NCBI GenBank assembly: GCA_000701625.1
Contig: JNJK01000007.1
Coordinates: forward strand, 157,003 to 221,002
Length of the DNA stretch: 64,000 bases
Direction of reading: 5' to 3'
Origin: Lachnospiraceae bacterium MC2017
Lineage (GTDB): Bacteria > Bacillota > Clostridia > Lachnospirales > Lachnospiraceae
Shown here: one piece after another, positions 8,408 to 17,600 of the stretch
Numbering within the stretch: position 1 is the stretch's first letter
How the letters are laid out: each line of letters opens with the position of its first letter
Notes under the pieces: model-generated
Told to the model about the DNA's origin: nothing
Seen by the model: the letters and a program-made list of their open reading frames with translations, nothing else
Database searches by the model: none
Made by a program: the position numbers and the translations under genes

Positions 8408-9028
8408 ATGAAAAATATACTTGCATTTGGGGATTCAAATACATGGGGACTGATACCGGGAACGAAAGAAAGATATCTTTGGGGTGACAGGTGGACAAGT
8501 CTTGTGGAAGAAAAGCTTCATGATACAAGAGTACTGGAAGAGGGATTGTGCGGAAGAACCACGGTCTTTGAAGATGAACTGAGGCCTTTAAGACGCGCTA
8601 TAGATGTGCTTCCCATGGTACTTGAAAGCAAAGGTAAACTTGATGCAGTGATAATCATGCTGGGAACGAATGACTGCAAGACATTGTTTCATTCCAGTCC
8701 GTATACGATAGGTAAGGGAATGGAACGCTGCCTTGATGAGATCGAAAAGGTCATTCCGGCAGAAAAAGTATTGGTGGTGTCACCCATACACCTTGGCGAT
8801 AATGTGTGGGAAGCAGATAAAGATCCGGAATTTGATGTGCGTTCGGTAGAGACAAGTAAGGGATTAAAGGATGCTTATCGAAATATTTCCGTACGACATA
8901 AAACGAACTTTTTAGCTGCATCAGATTATGCAGTTCCTAGTCATATCGATGAAGAACATATGGATAAAGAAGGGCACCGTCGCCTTGCAGATGCGATAGT
9001 AGAAAAACTGGAGGCGATGGCGATCTGA
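8408..9028 (+). CDS. SGNH/GDSL-family hydrolase (arylesterase-like)
   Basis: A cytoplasmic 206-residue SGNH hydrolase. Block I is FGDSNTWG with catalytic Ser10, block III is MLGTNDCK, and block V is DEEHMDKEGH with the Asp and His. Family members hydrolyse acyl or acetyl esters; arylesterase/acetylxylan-esterase-like relatives are common in fibre degraders. I place the start at ATG 8408 because AGGGGTGG lies 5 bases before it; an in-frame ATG at 8378 has no ribosome binding site. A clear terminator follows. The substrate is unknown. Confidence 0.87.
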   Translation: MKNILAFGDSNTWGLIPGTKERYLWGDRWTSLVEEKLHDTRVLEEGLCGRTTVFEDELRPLRRAIDVLPMVLESKGKLDAVIIMLGTNDCKTLFHSSPYTIGKGMERCLDEIEKVIPAEKVLVVSPIHLGDNVWEADKDPEFDVRSVETSKGLKDAYRNISVRHKTNFLAASDYAVPSHIDEEHMDKEGHRRLADAIVEKLEAMAI

Positions 9029-9063
9029 TCCGGTAAGGTAAAAATTAATATAATGGCTATAAG

Positions 9064-9096
9064 GCTCACAGCGAAAAGGAAGCTGTGAGCTTTTTT
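9064..9096 (+). terminator. Terminator after the SGNH hydrolase gene
   Basis: A 9-bp perfect stem GCTCACAGC/GCTGTGAGC with a 9-base loop is followed by T6. The rest of the 9029-9278 gap is AT-rich and probably holds the promoter of the protease gene; no coding frame is seen there. Confidence 0.9.
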
Positions 9097-9278
9097 AACT
9101 TATCGAAGTTTTTGTTCGAAATACCGTTAGAATTCTCCAAAAGAATGAACTGCAAAAAGAACACAATAACACTTATAGGAATAAACTTCGCAACCGAAAA
9201 ACAAGACGTGGGTTTTTGTTTGTTTCAGACTTCTTTTGCATGTAGTGGTTGATCAAGAAGAAAGTGAAGGGTGCGCTT

Positions 9279-11507
9279 ATGGGAATACTAAGTTCAAGAA
9301 TGAGAAAAGTATTGGCTGTTCTGACAATGATCACATTAACTGTAACTCCGGTTGCGGCAGAGGAATTTAATGTAGAAGAAGCTCCGGTAGCTGCGGCAGA
9401 GGAGACTGATCTTTCGGTAGCTGGATCAGAGCAATTGGAAGAAGCCTATGAGATGAAGATCGGAAATGACGATAATAGTTGGGCAACAGGTTATATTCCG
9501 ATGCAATGGGAGAGAGAGATTCCGATGCCGGAAGAAGATGTTTCGTGGACAGAAATAAAACGTCAGAAAGTAAGCAGTGATGTTGATGTAGATACGGGTG
9601 ATTACACTCCGAGACCGTCAATTCCTGTGCGTTTCCCCGGCAGCACTGATGAAGAAACCAAGAGGATCATAAGTGAGAAGTATCCTGTTCCCAGAAATCA
9701 GGGAAATTTCGGCACCTGTTGGGCTTATGCTGCTCTTTGTAGTTCAGAGTTTTTTGCCATAAATAACGGAATGGCAGATAAAAGTATTGACCTTAGTGAA
9801 GAGTATCTGGCTTATGGAATATACAAAAAACAGAAAAATCATGTGATAGGTAATGATGATGCCGTGTCAGATGTTTACTTTGACGGAAATGATGCTCAGA
9901 TGCTGAATCTTGGAGGTAACTATTTTTATGCTGCGGAGTATTTAATGAAGGATGTTGGATTTATAAAAGAAGAAGATCTGCCATATATATTGAGCGATAA
10001 CGATACACGTTTTGATTATGATGGAAATCTGCATTTTAATATTGAACATTTAAAGAAAAAATCTGTAATGAAGCTTAATGATATGTGTGTAGTGGATATT
10101 TCTAATGAAAATGGTGCGAAGATTGCTAAAGAGGCGTTACTGCAGAATGGTGCAGTCGCAACAACCTATTGGCATGATTATAGTGTTGAATATTTTAATA
10201 ATGAACATAAGGCATACTATTATGATGGGGGATCAGAGGTTGATCATGGTGTTTCTATTGTAGGATGGGATGATAATTTCCCAAAGGAGTATTTCAATGA
10301 GGCGCATAGACCTCAAAATAATGGTGCATGGTTGATACGGAACAGTTGGAATGATGGCGGGGATTTTTTCGATATTAGAGATTATTTCTGGATTTCATAT
10401 GAAGATACTTCATTACATGGAGCTTATATTTTTGAATCTGCACCGTCAGGCGGGTATGATAACAATTATTATTATGATACTCAGATACATGAAAAATCTG
10501 TGTGCGATGAATTAAAAGAAGTTGCAAATGTCTTTGAAGTAAAAGGAAATACCTATCAGAAACTTACAGAAGTTGTGCTTGAAGTGCCAAGGGAAACAAA
10601 CTATAAGATCACGGTATACAGAGATCTAAAGAATAAAAGTGATCCTGCAAGTGGTACGTGTGTCACTTCTGCGATAACCGAGGGGAAGATCAGCTTTAAA
10701 GGAATATATACCATACCATTAAAACAAGGTGTATTGCTGAAACAAGGCAGTTCGTTTTCCGTAGTTGTTGAAACGACCGACACAAGTATTTGTTTTGAGA
10801 TGGGAAGGAGTACCGATGCTGTAAAAGTCACCTGTGGAGCAAAGGAAAATCAGAGTTTTGTCAAGGAAAATGGTGAATGGATAGACTGGACTGATCATGA
10901 AGAATTTGGCGACGGATATGGAAATTTTGTTATAGAAGCACACACCGTTAATACCGATGAAAAAGAGACAGATGAGATATTTAAGGACTCTACAGGGAAA
11001 GAAGTCGTACTGATACATGATATAGAACATGGGACTTATAAGACTGCTGATGGTGACTATGTGTTTGTGCTGAGTCGCGAAGATGGTAAAGATATGCCCG
11101 AACCAAACTATCAGTATACCGGTAAGAGGATATGTCCATCAAAGAAAACCTATGTGGTCTGGAAGGGCGTTATGTATGCGTATAAGACGGATTACACAAT
11201 ACAGTATAAGAAAGGAAGGAAACGCGGAGAGGCTTCTGCAAAGATCAATTGGAAGAAAGAAAGCATTCCGTATCGTAGTGGAATAAAGACCAGTATAGTA
11301 CCGTTCTCAGTGGTGGAGCGTGAAGTTAGTAGCGATATGGTGAACTTTTCTGTAAAGAATGATAAGATCCGGAAACTCATCGTAAAAGCCGACGGTATCG
11401 AGATGAAGCCAAAGAAGAATGACTATAGTTACACCGGAACGGCTGACACAGGGTTTACTATCATTTTCGCAAATAATTATAAGGGAACGGTTATAAAGAA
11501 AGGCTGA
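9279..11507 (+). CDS. Secreted papain-like (C1) cysteine protease, paralogue 1
   Basis: A signal peptide (MRKVLAVLTMITLTVTPVAA) is followed by a pro-like region, then a C1 papain domain. The oxyanion Gln is in RNQGNFG, Cys147 in GTCWAYA, His323 in VDHGVSIVGWDD and Asn355 in RNSWNDGG. A beta-rich 'lectin-like' domain comes next (from about YYYDTQIH to IEAHTVN). A ~190-residue C-terminal module ends in NNYKGTVIKK. Numbering is from ATG 9279, preceded by GAAGGG; an in-frame TTG at 9249 would add 10 residues. It probably acts outside the cell or at its surface. No sortase motif is present. It is a tandem paralogue of the next gene. Confidence 0.87.
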   Translation: MGILSSRMRKVLAVLTMITLTVTPVAAEEFNVEEAPVAAAEETDLSVAGSEQLEEAYEMKIGNDDNSWATGYIPMQWEREIPMPEEDVSWTEIKRQKVSSDVDVDTGDYTPRPSIPVRFPGSTDEETKRIISEKYPVPRNQGNFGTCWAYAALCSSEFFAINNGMADKSIDLSEEYLAYGIYKKQKNHVIGNDDAVSDVYFDGNDAQMLNLGGNYFYAAEYLMKDVGFIKEEDLPYILSDNDTRFDYDGNLHFNIEHLKKKSVMKLNDMCVVDISNENGAKIAKEALLQNGAVATTYWHDYSVEYFNNEHKAYYYDGGSEVDHGVSIVGWDDNFPKEYFNEAHRPQNNGAWLIRNSWNDGGDFFDIRDYFWISYEDTSLHGAYIFESAPSGGYDNNYYYDTQIHEKSVCDELKEVANVFEVKGNTYQKLTEVVLEVPRETNYKITVYRDLKNKSDPASGTCVTSAITEGKISFKGIYTIPLKQGVLLKQGSSFSVVVETTDTSICFEMGRSTDAVKVTCGAKENQSFVKENGEWIDWTDHEEFGDGYGNFVIEAHTVNTDEKETDEIFKDSTGKEVVLIHDIEHGTYKTADGDYVFVLSREDGKDMPEPNYQYTGKRICPSKKTYVVWKGVMYAYKTDYTIQYKKGRKRGEASAKINWKKESIPYRSGIKTSIVPFSVVEREVSSDMVNFSVKNDKIRKLIVKADGIEMKPKKNDYSYTGTADTGFTIIFANNYKGTVIKKG

Positions 11508-11568
11508 GTAAAGCTCTCTGGGATAGCCCCGATGCGCGTCGCTGCTAAGGGGCGGATATGAGGTGGTT

Positions 11569-13806
11569 ATGAATTATAAAAGATTTATGAAGGTAACGGC
11601 AATTCTATTGAGCGTGGCATTGGGGGTATCAAACGTGGCAGCTGAACCTGCCCCGGAGGATGATATCACTGTGTCAGAAACAGAGGTAAATGAAGAGACT
11701 GTGCCTGCAAGTGATTCCACGATAACTCAACGGAAATTTATGAAAGGCACCCGCAAAATTCCGGAAGATATAAAAACCGAAATGACGGATGAAGATATTT
11801 CATTTGCGGAAATCCAAAGGCGTAAAGTGCAAGGTGATGACTATGAATCTACGTCATATATCCCGAGATCGGATCTTCCGAAAAGATATCCTGGGGATAC
11901 GGATGTGGAAACACAGGAGATTTTGTCGAGTAAGTATCCTGAGGTCAGAGATCAGGGAGATTTCGGAACCTGTTGGGCATTCTCTTCGATAGGAAATGCG
12001 GAATTTAGCCGGATAAACCACGGCAATGCGGATAAGTCTATTGACCTTAGTGAGTTGTATCTTGCGTATGGGTTATATACTGAGCAGGAAAATCCGGTAG
12101 TTGGAAATGATGACGCAGTGAGTTTTGTAACTACAGTGTCCGGAAATGATCTAAATAAGCTTGATGAAGGAGGATTTAATAGAACAGCGGCTCAGTATTT
12201 AAGCAAAGGATATGGATATATACCGGAGGAAAAGCTTAAGTATACATACAAAAAAAGTGATGACAGGTTTGATGAAAATGGAAATCTGGACATAGATCTT
12301 GTGTCTCTTAAGAAAGATGCGATGTTGCAGATGGCAGATTATAGCGAAACGGATATATCAACCGAAAACGGAATGAAGATCGCTAAGGAAGCCATAATGC
12401 AGAATGGCCTGGTCGGTGTTTCATTTTATGCAGTCAATTATGGAGACAGTACATATTTGAACTTGTCAAATAATTCGTATTATTACGATGAAGAAATAGA
12501 TACAAATCATGCCGTGGCTATCGTAGGCTGGGATGATAATTATTCGAGAAATAATTTCAATGAGAACCACAGACCTGATAATGATGGAGCATGGCTCATA
12601 AGGAACAGCTGGGGAACCGAAGACTCTCCATTTTTTGACTATGAAACATATTTTTGGATTTCGTACGAAGATAAATCGCTTAGCTGGGCATCGATCTATG
12701 ATCTGTCAGAGACAGTAAATTATGACAACAACTACTATTATGACTCACAGGCGCATTACTGGTATAGTTTGTACGATAGCAGCAGTGTTGCGAATGTTTA
12801 TAAGGTTCAGGACAAGGGAAATGAAAAGCTTACGGAGATTAATATTGAGATAGATTATGCAACGGACTATGAAATAAAGGTATACAGGAATCTTAAGGAT
12901 ATTAGTGATCCCGAAAGTGGAATCCTTGTGAGTGATGCGACGACAAAGGGAAGTCTGAGTTTGCCCGGAATTTACAATATCCCATTAAATAAGCCTGTAC
13001 TGCTGCAAAAAGGGAGCTATTTTTCTATAGTAGTTAAGACAAGTAAGGGATCGGTTTGTTTTGAAGCTACAGTGCCAAGCGCATGGGATGATGGCAGCGG
13101 CTTTACTATAGAATGTGGATTAAAGAAAAATCAGAGCTATATCATGAAGGATTCGACCTGGAAGGACTGGTATGATTTCTGTGAGGATGATGATGGTTTG
13201 CGAGAGATTGATGGCATAGGCAATTTCTGCATCGCAGCTCATACGGTGAATACAACCGAAAATGAAATCGAAGAGAAATTCAAAGATCCGTCCGGTAAAG
13301 AAGTTACGCTTATCTACAATACAGACTATGGAACATACAAGACGGAAGACGGCAAAGATGTGCTGGTGCTCAGTAAAGAAAATGATGAAAATCTTCCGAC
13401 ACCAAAGTATCAGTTCACAGGAAAGAAAGTATGTCCGTCAAAGAAAGCATATGTGGTTTATAAAGGTATCCTCTATACATATAAGTCTGATTACAGCATA
13501 GGCTTTAAGAATAATAAAAAACGAGGAAGCTCTGAAGCGTCGATCAAGTGGAAGAAAAATAGTGAGCCGTACAAAGCCGGAACAAAGAAGAACACCATGA
13601 AATTTGAAATAGTAGAGCGAACAGTAACAGACGACATGGTGAGCTTCAAGGTTAAAAACGACAAGATCAAGAATCTAAAAGTCAAAGCCGATGGCATCGA
13701 GATGAAGCCAAAGAAAGATGACTACAGTTTCACAGGTTCATCTACAGAGGGTTTCACCATCACATTCAAGAATAACTATAAGGGAACAGTTACGAAAAAA
13801 GCATAA
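11569..13806 (+). CDS. Secreted papain-like (C1) cysteine protease, paralogue 2
   Basis: Same architecture as the gene 61 bases upstream: signal peptide (MKVTAILLSVALGVSNVAA), pro-region containing EMTDEDISFAEIQRRKV, C1 domain, lectin-like domain and the C-terminal module ending FKNNYKGTVTKKA. Catalytic residues are Cys135 (GTCWAFS), His314 (TNHAVAIVGWDD) and Asn346 (RNSWGTE). Start is ATG 11569, preceded by GAGGTGG; a GTG six bases earlier is less likely. The gene probably arose by tandem duplication. The two may be cotranscribed, as no terminator lies between them and one follows here. The role of the lectin-like domain in binding glycans or walls is family inference. Confidence 0.87.
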   Translation: MNYKRFMKVTAILLSVALGVSNVAAEPAPEDDITVSETEVNEETVPASDSTITQRKFMKGTRKIPEDIKTEMTDEDISFAEIQRRKVQGDDYESTSYIPRSDLPKRYPGDTDVETQEILSSKYPEVRDQGDFGTCWAFSSIGNAEFSRINHGNADKSIDLSELYLAYGLYTEQENPVVGNDDAVSFVTTVSGNDLNKLDEGGFNRTAAQYLSKGYGYIPEEKLKYTYKKSDDRFDENGNLDIDLVSLKKDAMLQMADYSETDISTENGMKIAKEAIMQNGLVGVSFYAVNYGDSTYLNLSNNSYYYDEEIDTNHAVAIVGWDDNYSRNNFNENHRPDNDGAWLIRNSWGTEDSPFFDYETYFWISYEDKSLSWASIYDLSETVNYDNNYYYDSQAHYWYSLYDSSSVANVYKVQDKGNEKLTEINIEIDYATDYEIKVYRNLKDISDPESGILVSDATTKGSLSLPGIYNIPLNKPVLLQKGSYFSIVVKTSKGSVCFEATVPSAWDDGSGFTIECGLKKNQSYIMKDSTWKDWYDFCEDDDGLREIDGIGNFCIAAHTVNTTENEIEEKFKDPSGKEVTLIYNTDYGTYKTEDGKDVLVLSKENDENLPTPKYQFTGKKVCPSKKAYVVYKGILYTYKSDYSIGFKNNKKRGSSEASIKWKKNSEPYKAGTKKNTMKFEIVERTVTDDMVSFKVKNDKIKNLKVKADGIEMKPKKDDYSFTGSSTEGFTITFKNNYKGTVTKKA

Positions 13807-13820
13807 AGTATAAAGAACAA

Positions 13821-13876
13821 GAACCTCCTGTCGGAGAAAGCTTTGAAATAATGGCTTCCGACAGGAGGTTCGTTTT
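13821..13876 (+). terminator. Terminator after the protease pair
   Basis: A 15-bp stem (GAACCTCCTGTCGGA with its complement at 13857-13871) has a loop of about 21 bases and a short T tract. A near-identical hairpin occurs at 19602-19658; the two differ by one compensated base pair (T-A here, C-G there). Confidence 0.85.
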
Positions 13877-13991
13877 AATGTATGGAAAATTAAACATGAA
13901 ATCGTTGCAAAAGAGAGTAAAATGATCATAGAAAATGACACAATGAGTGTCGGAAATGACTGAGTATAAAAATAGATCGGAGAAAACAAAA

Positions 13992-14645
13992 ATGAGTGAT
14001 CCTAAAGCGGACTCAGCTGTAAAGACTGTAAGACGCGAAAAAATGCTGGAAACAGCATGGAGTATTTTTTCTGAGAAGTCGATTGATTCAGTCACTATGG
14101 AGGAGATAGCAGAAAAGGCAAATTGCGGAAGAAAAACGTTGTATCGATATTTTGATACAAAGCCTGATCTGGTCGTTTCGGTACTTGCATGGAAATTGGA
14201 GAAGTTCAGAGAGGAGAATAGAGAACGTAGACCTGCGGCAGATTTTAAGGGGATGACAGCCGCAGAAATATATGAGTTTTATTTGGATTCTTTCCTCGAA
14301 CTGTATAGAAATCATAAGGATATATTGCGGTTCAATCAATTTTTTAATGTCTATGTAAGATCGGAGAAAATAGGTGAGAAAACACTCCAGCCATATAAGC
14401 AGCTGATAGAGAATATAAAGAAACAGTTTCATGAAATGTACCTAAAAGCTGAGCTGGATAAGACTTTAAGCACAGATGTGCCGGAGCAAAAGATGTTTTC
14501 GACCACAATCCACCTGATGCTCGCAGCAGTGACGAGATATGCGGTCGGTCTCATATATATCCCGGAGAGTGGGTTTGATGCGATGGAGGAACTGGCATTT
14601 CAAAAAGAATTGATACTCAAGGAATACAAAATGGAGTTAAAATGA
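13992..14645 (+). CDS. TetR-family transcriptional regulator
   Basis: A ~217-residue TetR regulator. The N-terminal helix-turn-helix is visible in VTMEEIAEKANCGRKTLYRYF, with a variable all-helical ligand domain after it. The start at ATG 13992 is supported by GGAG 9 bases upstream; in-frame GTG 13947 and ATG 13956 are weaker options. It ends 40 bases before the large surface-protein gene on the same strand with no terminator between, so it may regulate itself and that gene. The ligand is unknown. Confidence 0.9.
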   Translation: MSDPKADSAVKTVRREKMLETAWSIFSEKSIDSVTMEEIAEKANCGRKTLYRYFDTKPDLVVSVLAWKLEKFREENRERRPAADFKGMTAAEIYEFYLDSFLELYRNHKDILRFNQFFNVYVRSEKIGEKTLQPYKQLIENIKKQFHEMYLKAELDKTLSTDVPEQKMFSTTIHLMLAAVTRYAVGLIYIPESGFDAMEELAFQKELILKEYKMELK

Positions 14646-14685
14646 TCTGTTTATGAGGAAGTGATCACAAAAGAGGAGACGGGGT

Positions 14686-17600
14686 ATGAAGAGAATAATT
14701 TCATTTGCTTTGGCGACCGTGCTGGTTTTAGGAGCGATGCCGATAGAGAGACCATGGGTGGCGGCAACGGCATTGGCTGCCGACACGACGATCGCTTTTT
14801 CAGGTAAGCTTACGATCAACAGCTCCAACCGTTCTAGCTATGACGGGAAGATCATTACCGGTACATACAATCCGTCGGCGGGCGATGTCGGGCAAATGGG
14901 CGCTATCGTGATAGACGGCGGTACGACAAACCTGACGATCAAAGACCTCAATATCAATATAGCGGGCAGCCTCAATAACAGCTCCAGTGTCAGTGGTATC
15001 TATTTGACAAATGGTGCGACGCTGAATCTTACTTTACATGGAGCGAGCAGCCTTTGCGCCGCCGGAAATGGGGCGGGTATTTGCGTTCCAAGTGGTTGCA
15101 CCCTGAATATAACGGCGGACAGTACAGGCAGCCTCAAGGCAGATGGTGGATGCAACTCAGGTGATGTGGCATCCCACGGCGGTGCGGGCATTGGCGCAGA
15201 AGGGGGAAATAACACCGGTCTTGGCAACATCGTGATTAATGGCGGAACTATAAACGCTTATGGAGGCTCCACCGGAACAGCTATGCATTTAGGTGCGGCG
15301 GCCGTTGGCGGTTCTTTTGCTTCCGGTTTCCAGGGCTGTATTACGATCAACGGAGGAACGGTAAACGCGACTTCCTATTACAACAATGCAGCTATAGGCG
15401 GCGCATACTGCGGAAGCGTACAAAGCATCAGAATCACAGGCGGAAAAGTGACGGCAACTGCGTCAAATAGTTCTTGCCCCGGCGCGGCCATCGGCTGTGG
15501 TGCTAGCGGCAACACGGAGAATAAGCTCTCTTGTGGAATGATAGAGATCACGGGTGGTACGGTGACGGCAAATGGTAACATCGGCTATGGGAACACCGTA
15601 TCCGGATCAGCAGGTAATGAAGGCGGCAGCGTCGCGATCGGGGATACCGCAGCGGTATATTGCACGAAATCCATAAATCCGAGTACAGGGTCTTACACCG
15701 AGTGCACCTTTAACATCACGGTTTATGACGCCTCCCTTACTTCCACCGTGAACAGAGCTCAGATTCAGCTTCCGGAAGGAAGAAAAGCAACTGCGAACCT
15801 GAATGTAGAGAAGGGCGGTATCGGCACGGCAACAGTGAAAGCACTTTATAGGGATGCGCAGTTAAACAGTTCGGGAACGGTTAAGGTATCGTTTAACAAT
15901 AAATCATATTATAGCGAAAGCATATCTCTTTCAGAAAGTACGAATTCCGTTGCGCTTGGCGGGTACCTCTATGCGTTCTCAGGTTCGATCTTTGATAAGA
16001 ATATTGCTTTAAATACTACGGCTGGCTTTAAGCTTGACGGCGTAAGTAATATCTATGTGAATGCGACCTTTAATCCCAAAACGGCAGGCACAAGTGAGAA
16101 GGCAGGTGTGGCAAGCTTCAGCGGCCACTTCATCACCATAAACGAACTCTCGGGTGAACAGACTTTTCAAGTGACTGATAGCAACGGCAGGGTTTTTACA
16201 AAATCCATTACCTTCCCTGCGGCAGTATCACGCAAGAGTGAGCTGAGTTTTTCCATTTCAGACGGAAGTGTGCCCGGTGAAGTAAAGTATATAGGTGGAA
16301 ATAAGACAGAGCAGACCTGTACTTCATTCACGATTGTAAATTCAGACAGTACAACATGGGGCAGTACTGGCAGTACCTCATGGCTCGTTGTTTATAGTGA
16401 CGTGACTGTTAGTGGGCGTATTACAGCAAACGGCACGGTTAACCTGATCCTCTGCGATGGTGCTGCGCTCTCCTCAGAGCAGGGCATCACAGTTTTAGAA
16501 GGCAATATCCTAAATATCTATGGACAGCAGGGAGGGACAGGACGGCTTACGGCGAAAGGTAATAATGGAAATAACTATTCTGGTATAGGAGGGACGCAGG
16601 AAAAAGCCGGAACTATATGTATTTACGGCGGGCACGTTAAAGCGACCGGAGGCGCAAAAGCAGCAGGTATCGGCGGCGGACCTTCGAAGAATGGTGGCAC
16701 TGTCTGCATCTATGACGGTACGGTGGAAGCAACCGGCGGAAAGAATGGTGCGGGCATCGGTTCCGGCTGTAACGAGGGTCATGTATCTGTAAATGGAGGC
16801 ACGATCGAAATTTACGGTGGAAAAGTAACTGCAAATGGAGGATGGGAATCAGGCGCAGGTATTGGAGGCGGACGCAAGTGCAATGGAGGAACCATCAAGA
16901 TAAGCGGCGGGGTGATCAACGCGACAAGTAATAAGGGCGCAGGCATCGGAGGAGGGGATATTCAAAACACAACGGGCGGTGGCGCTGGCAATATCACTAT
17001 CACAGGCGGAAAAATATCGGCAACTGGAAATGGCGGTGGCGCAGGTATCGGGACAGGAGGGCGTGATCCTAGTCTTATCTCTCAAACCAATAATGTCAGC
17101 CTTGGATGGACGAATGCTTCTGACAGCATCTATGCTAATAGCTATGGCGGTATGGTTACTCTGATAAAACCTTTTGTGCATGAAAATACCTCGACCGAAG
17201 CTACGACAGATAATATCGACGGAAAGAAGATTGTTCCGGCAGCAAAAGTTACTATCGATTCTGCCACCAACGGAACCATAGCTCTCAGCGGTGGCACCGC
17301 AAGCGGAAGTCTTTTCCCTATTGGCAGTATTGTAACGCTGGAGGTGGCTCCTGCGGCAGGCTATCAGGTCAGCAATGTCAAATACAATGACGGTGAGGAG
17401 CATGAGATTGAACCCGTGAACGATGGTTATTCTTTTATATTGCCTGACGGAGATGTGAATGTCGCGGCGGAATTTTCGCAGATCCCGGCCGACGTTCCGA
17501 TGATTACCGAACAGCCGACCGATCTGAATCTTACTATAGGTTTTACTTCCGGAAACACACTTTTCATTTCGGCGACGGCAGCGGGTGGACATACACTGTC

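Noticed and set aside
16600..17060. Repeated GGAGG-rich units that might look like a CRISPR array
   Set aside because: They vary in length and lie in frame in a coding region that reads as Gly-rich protein repeats.
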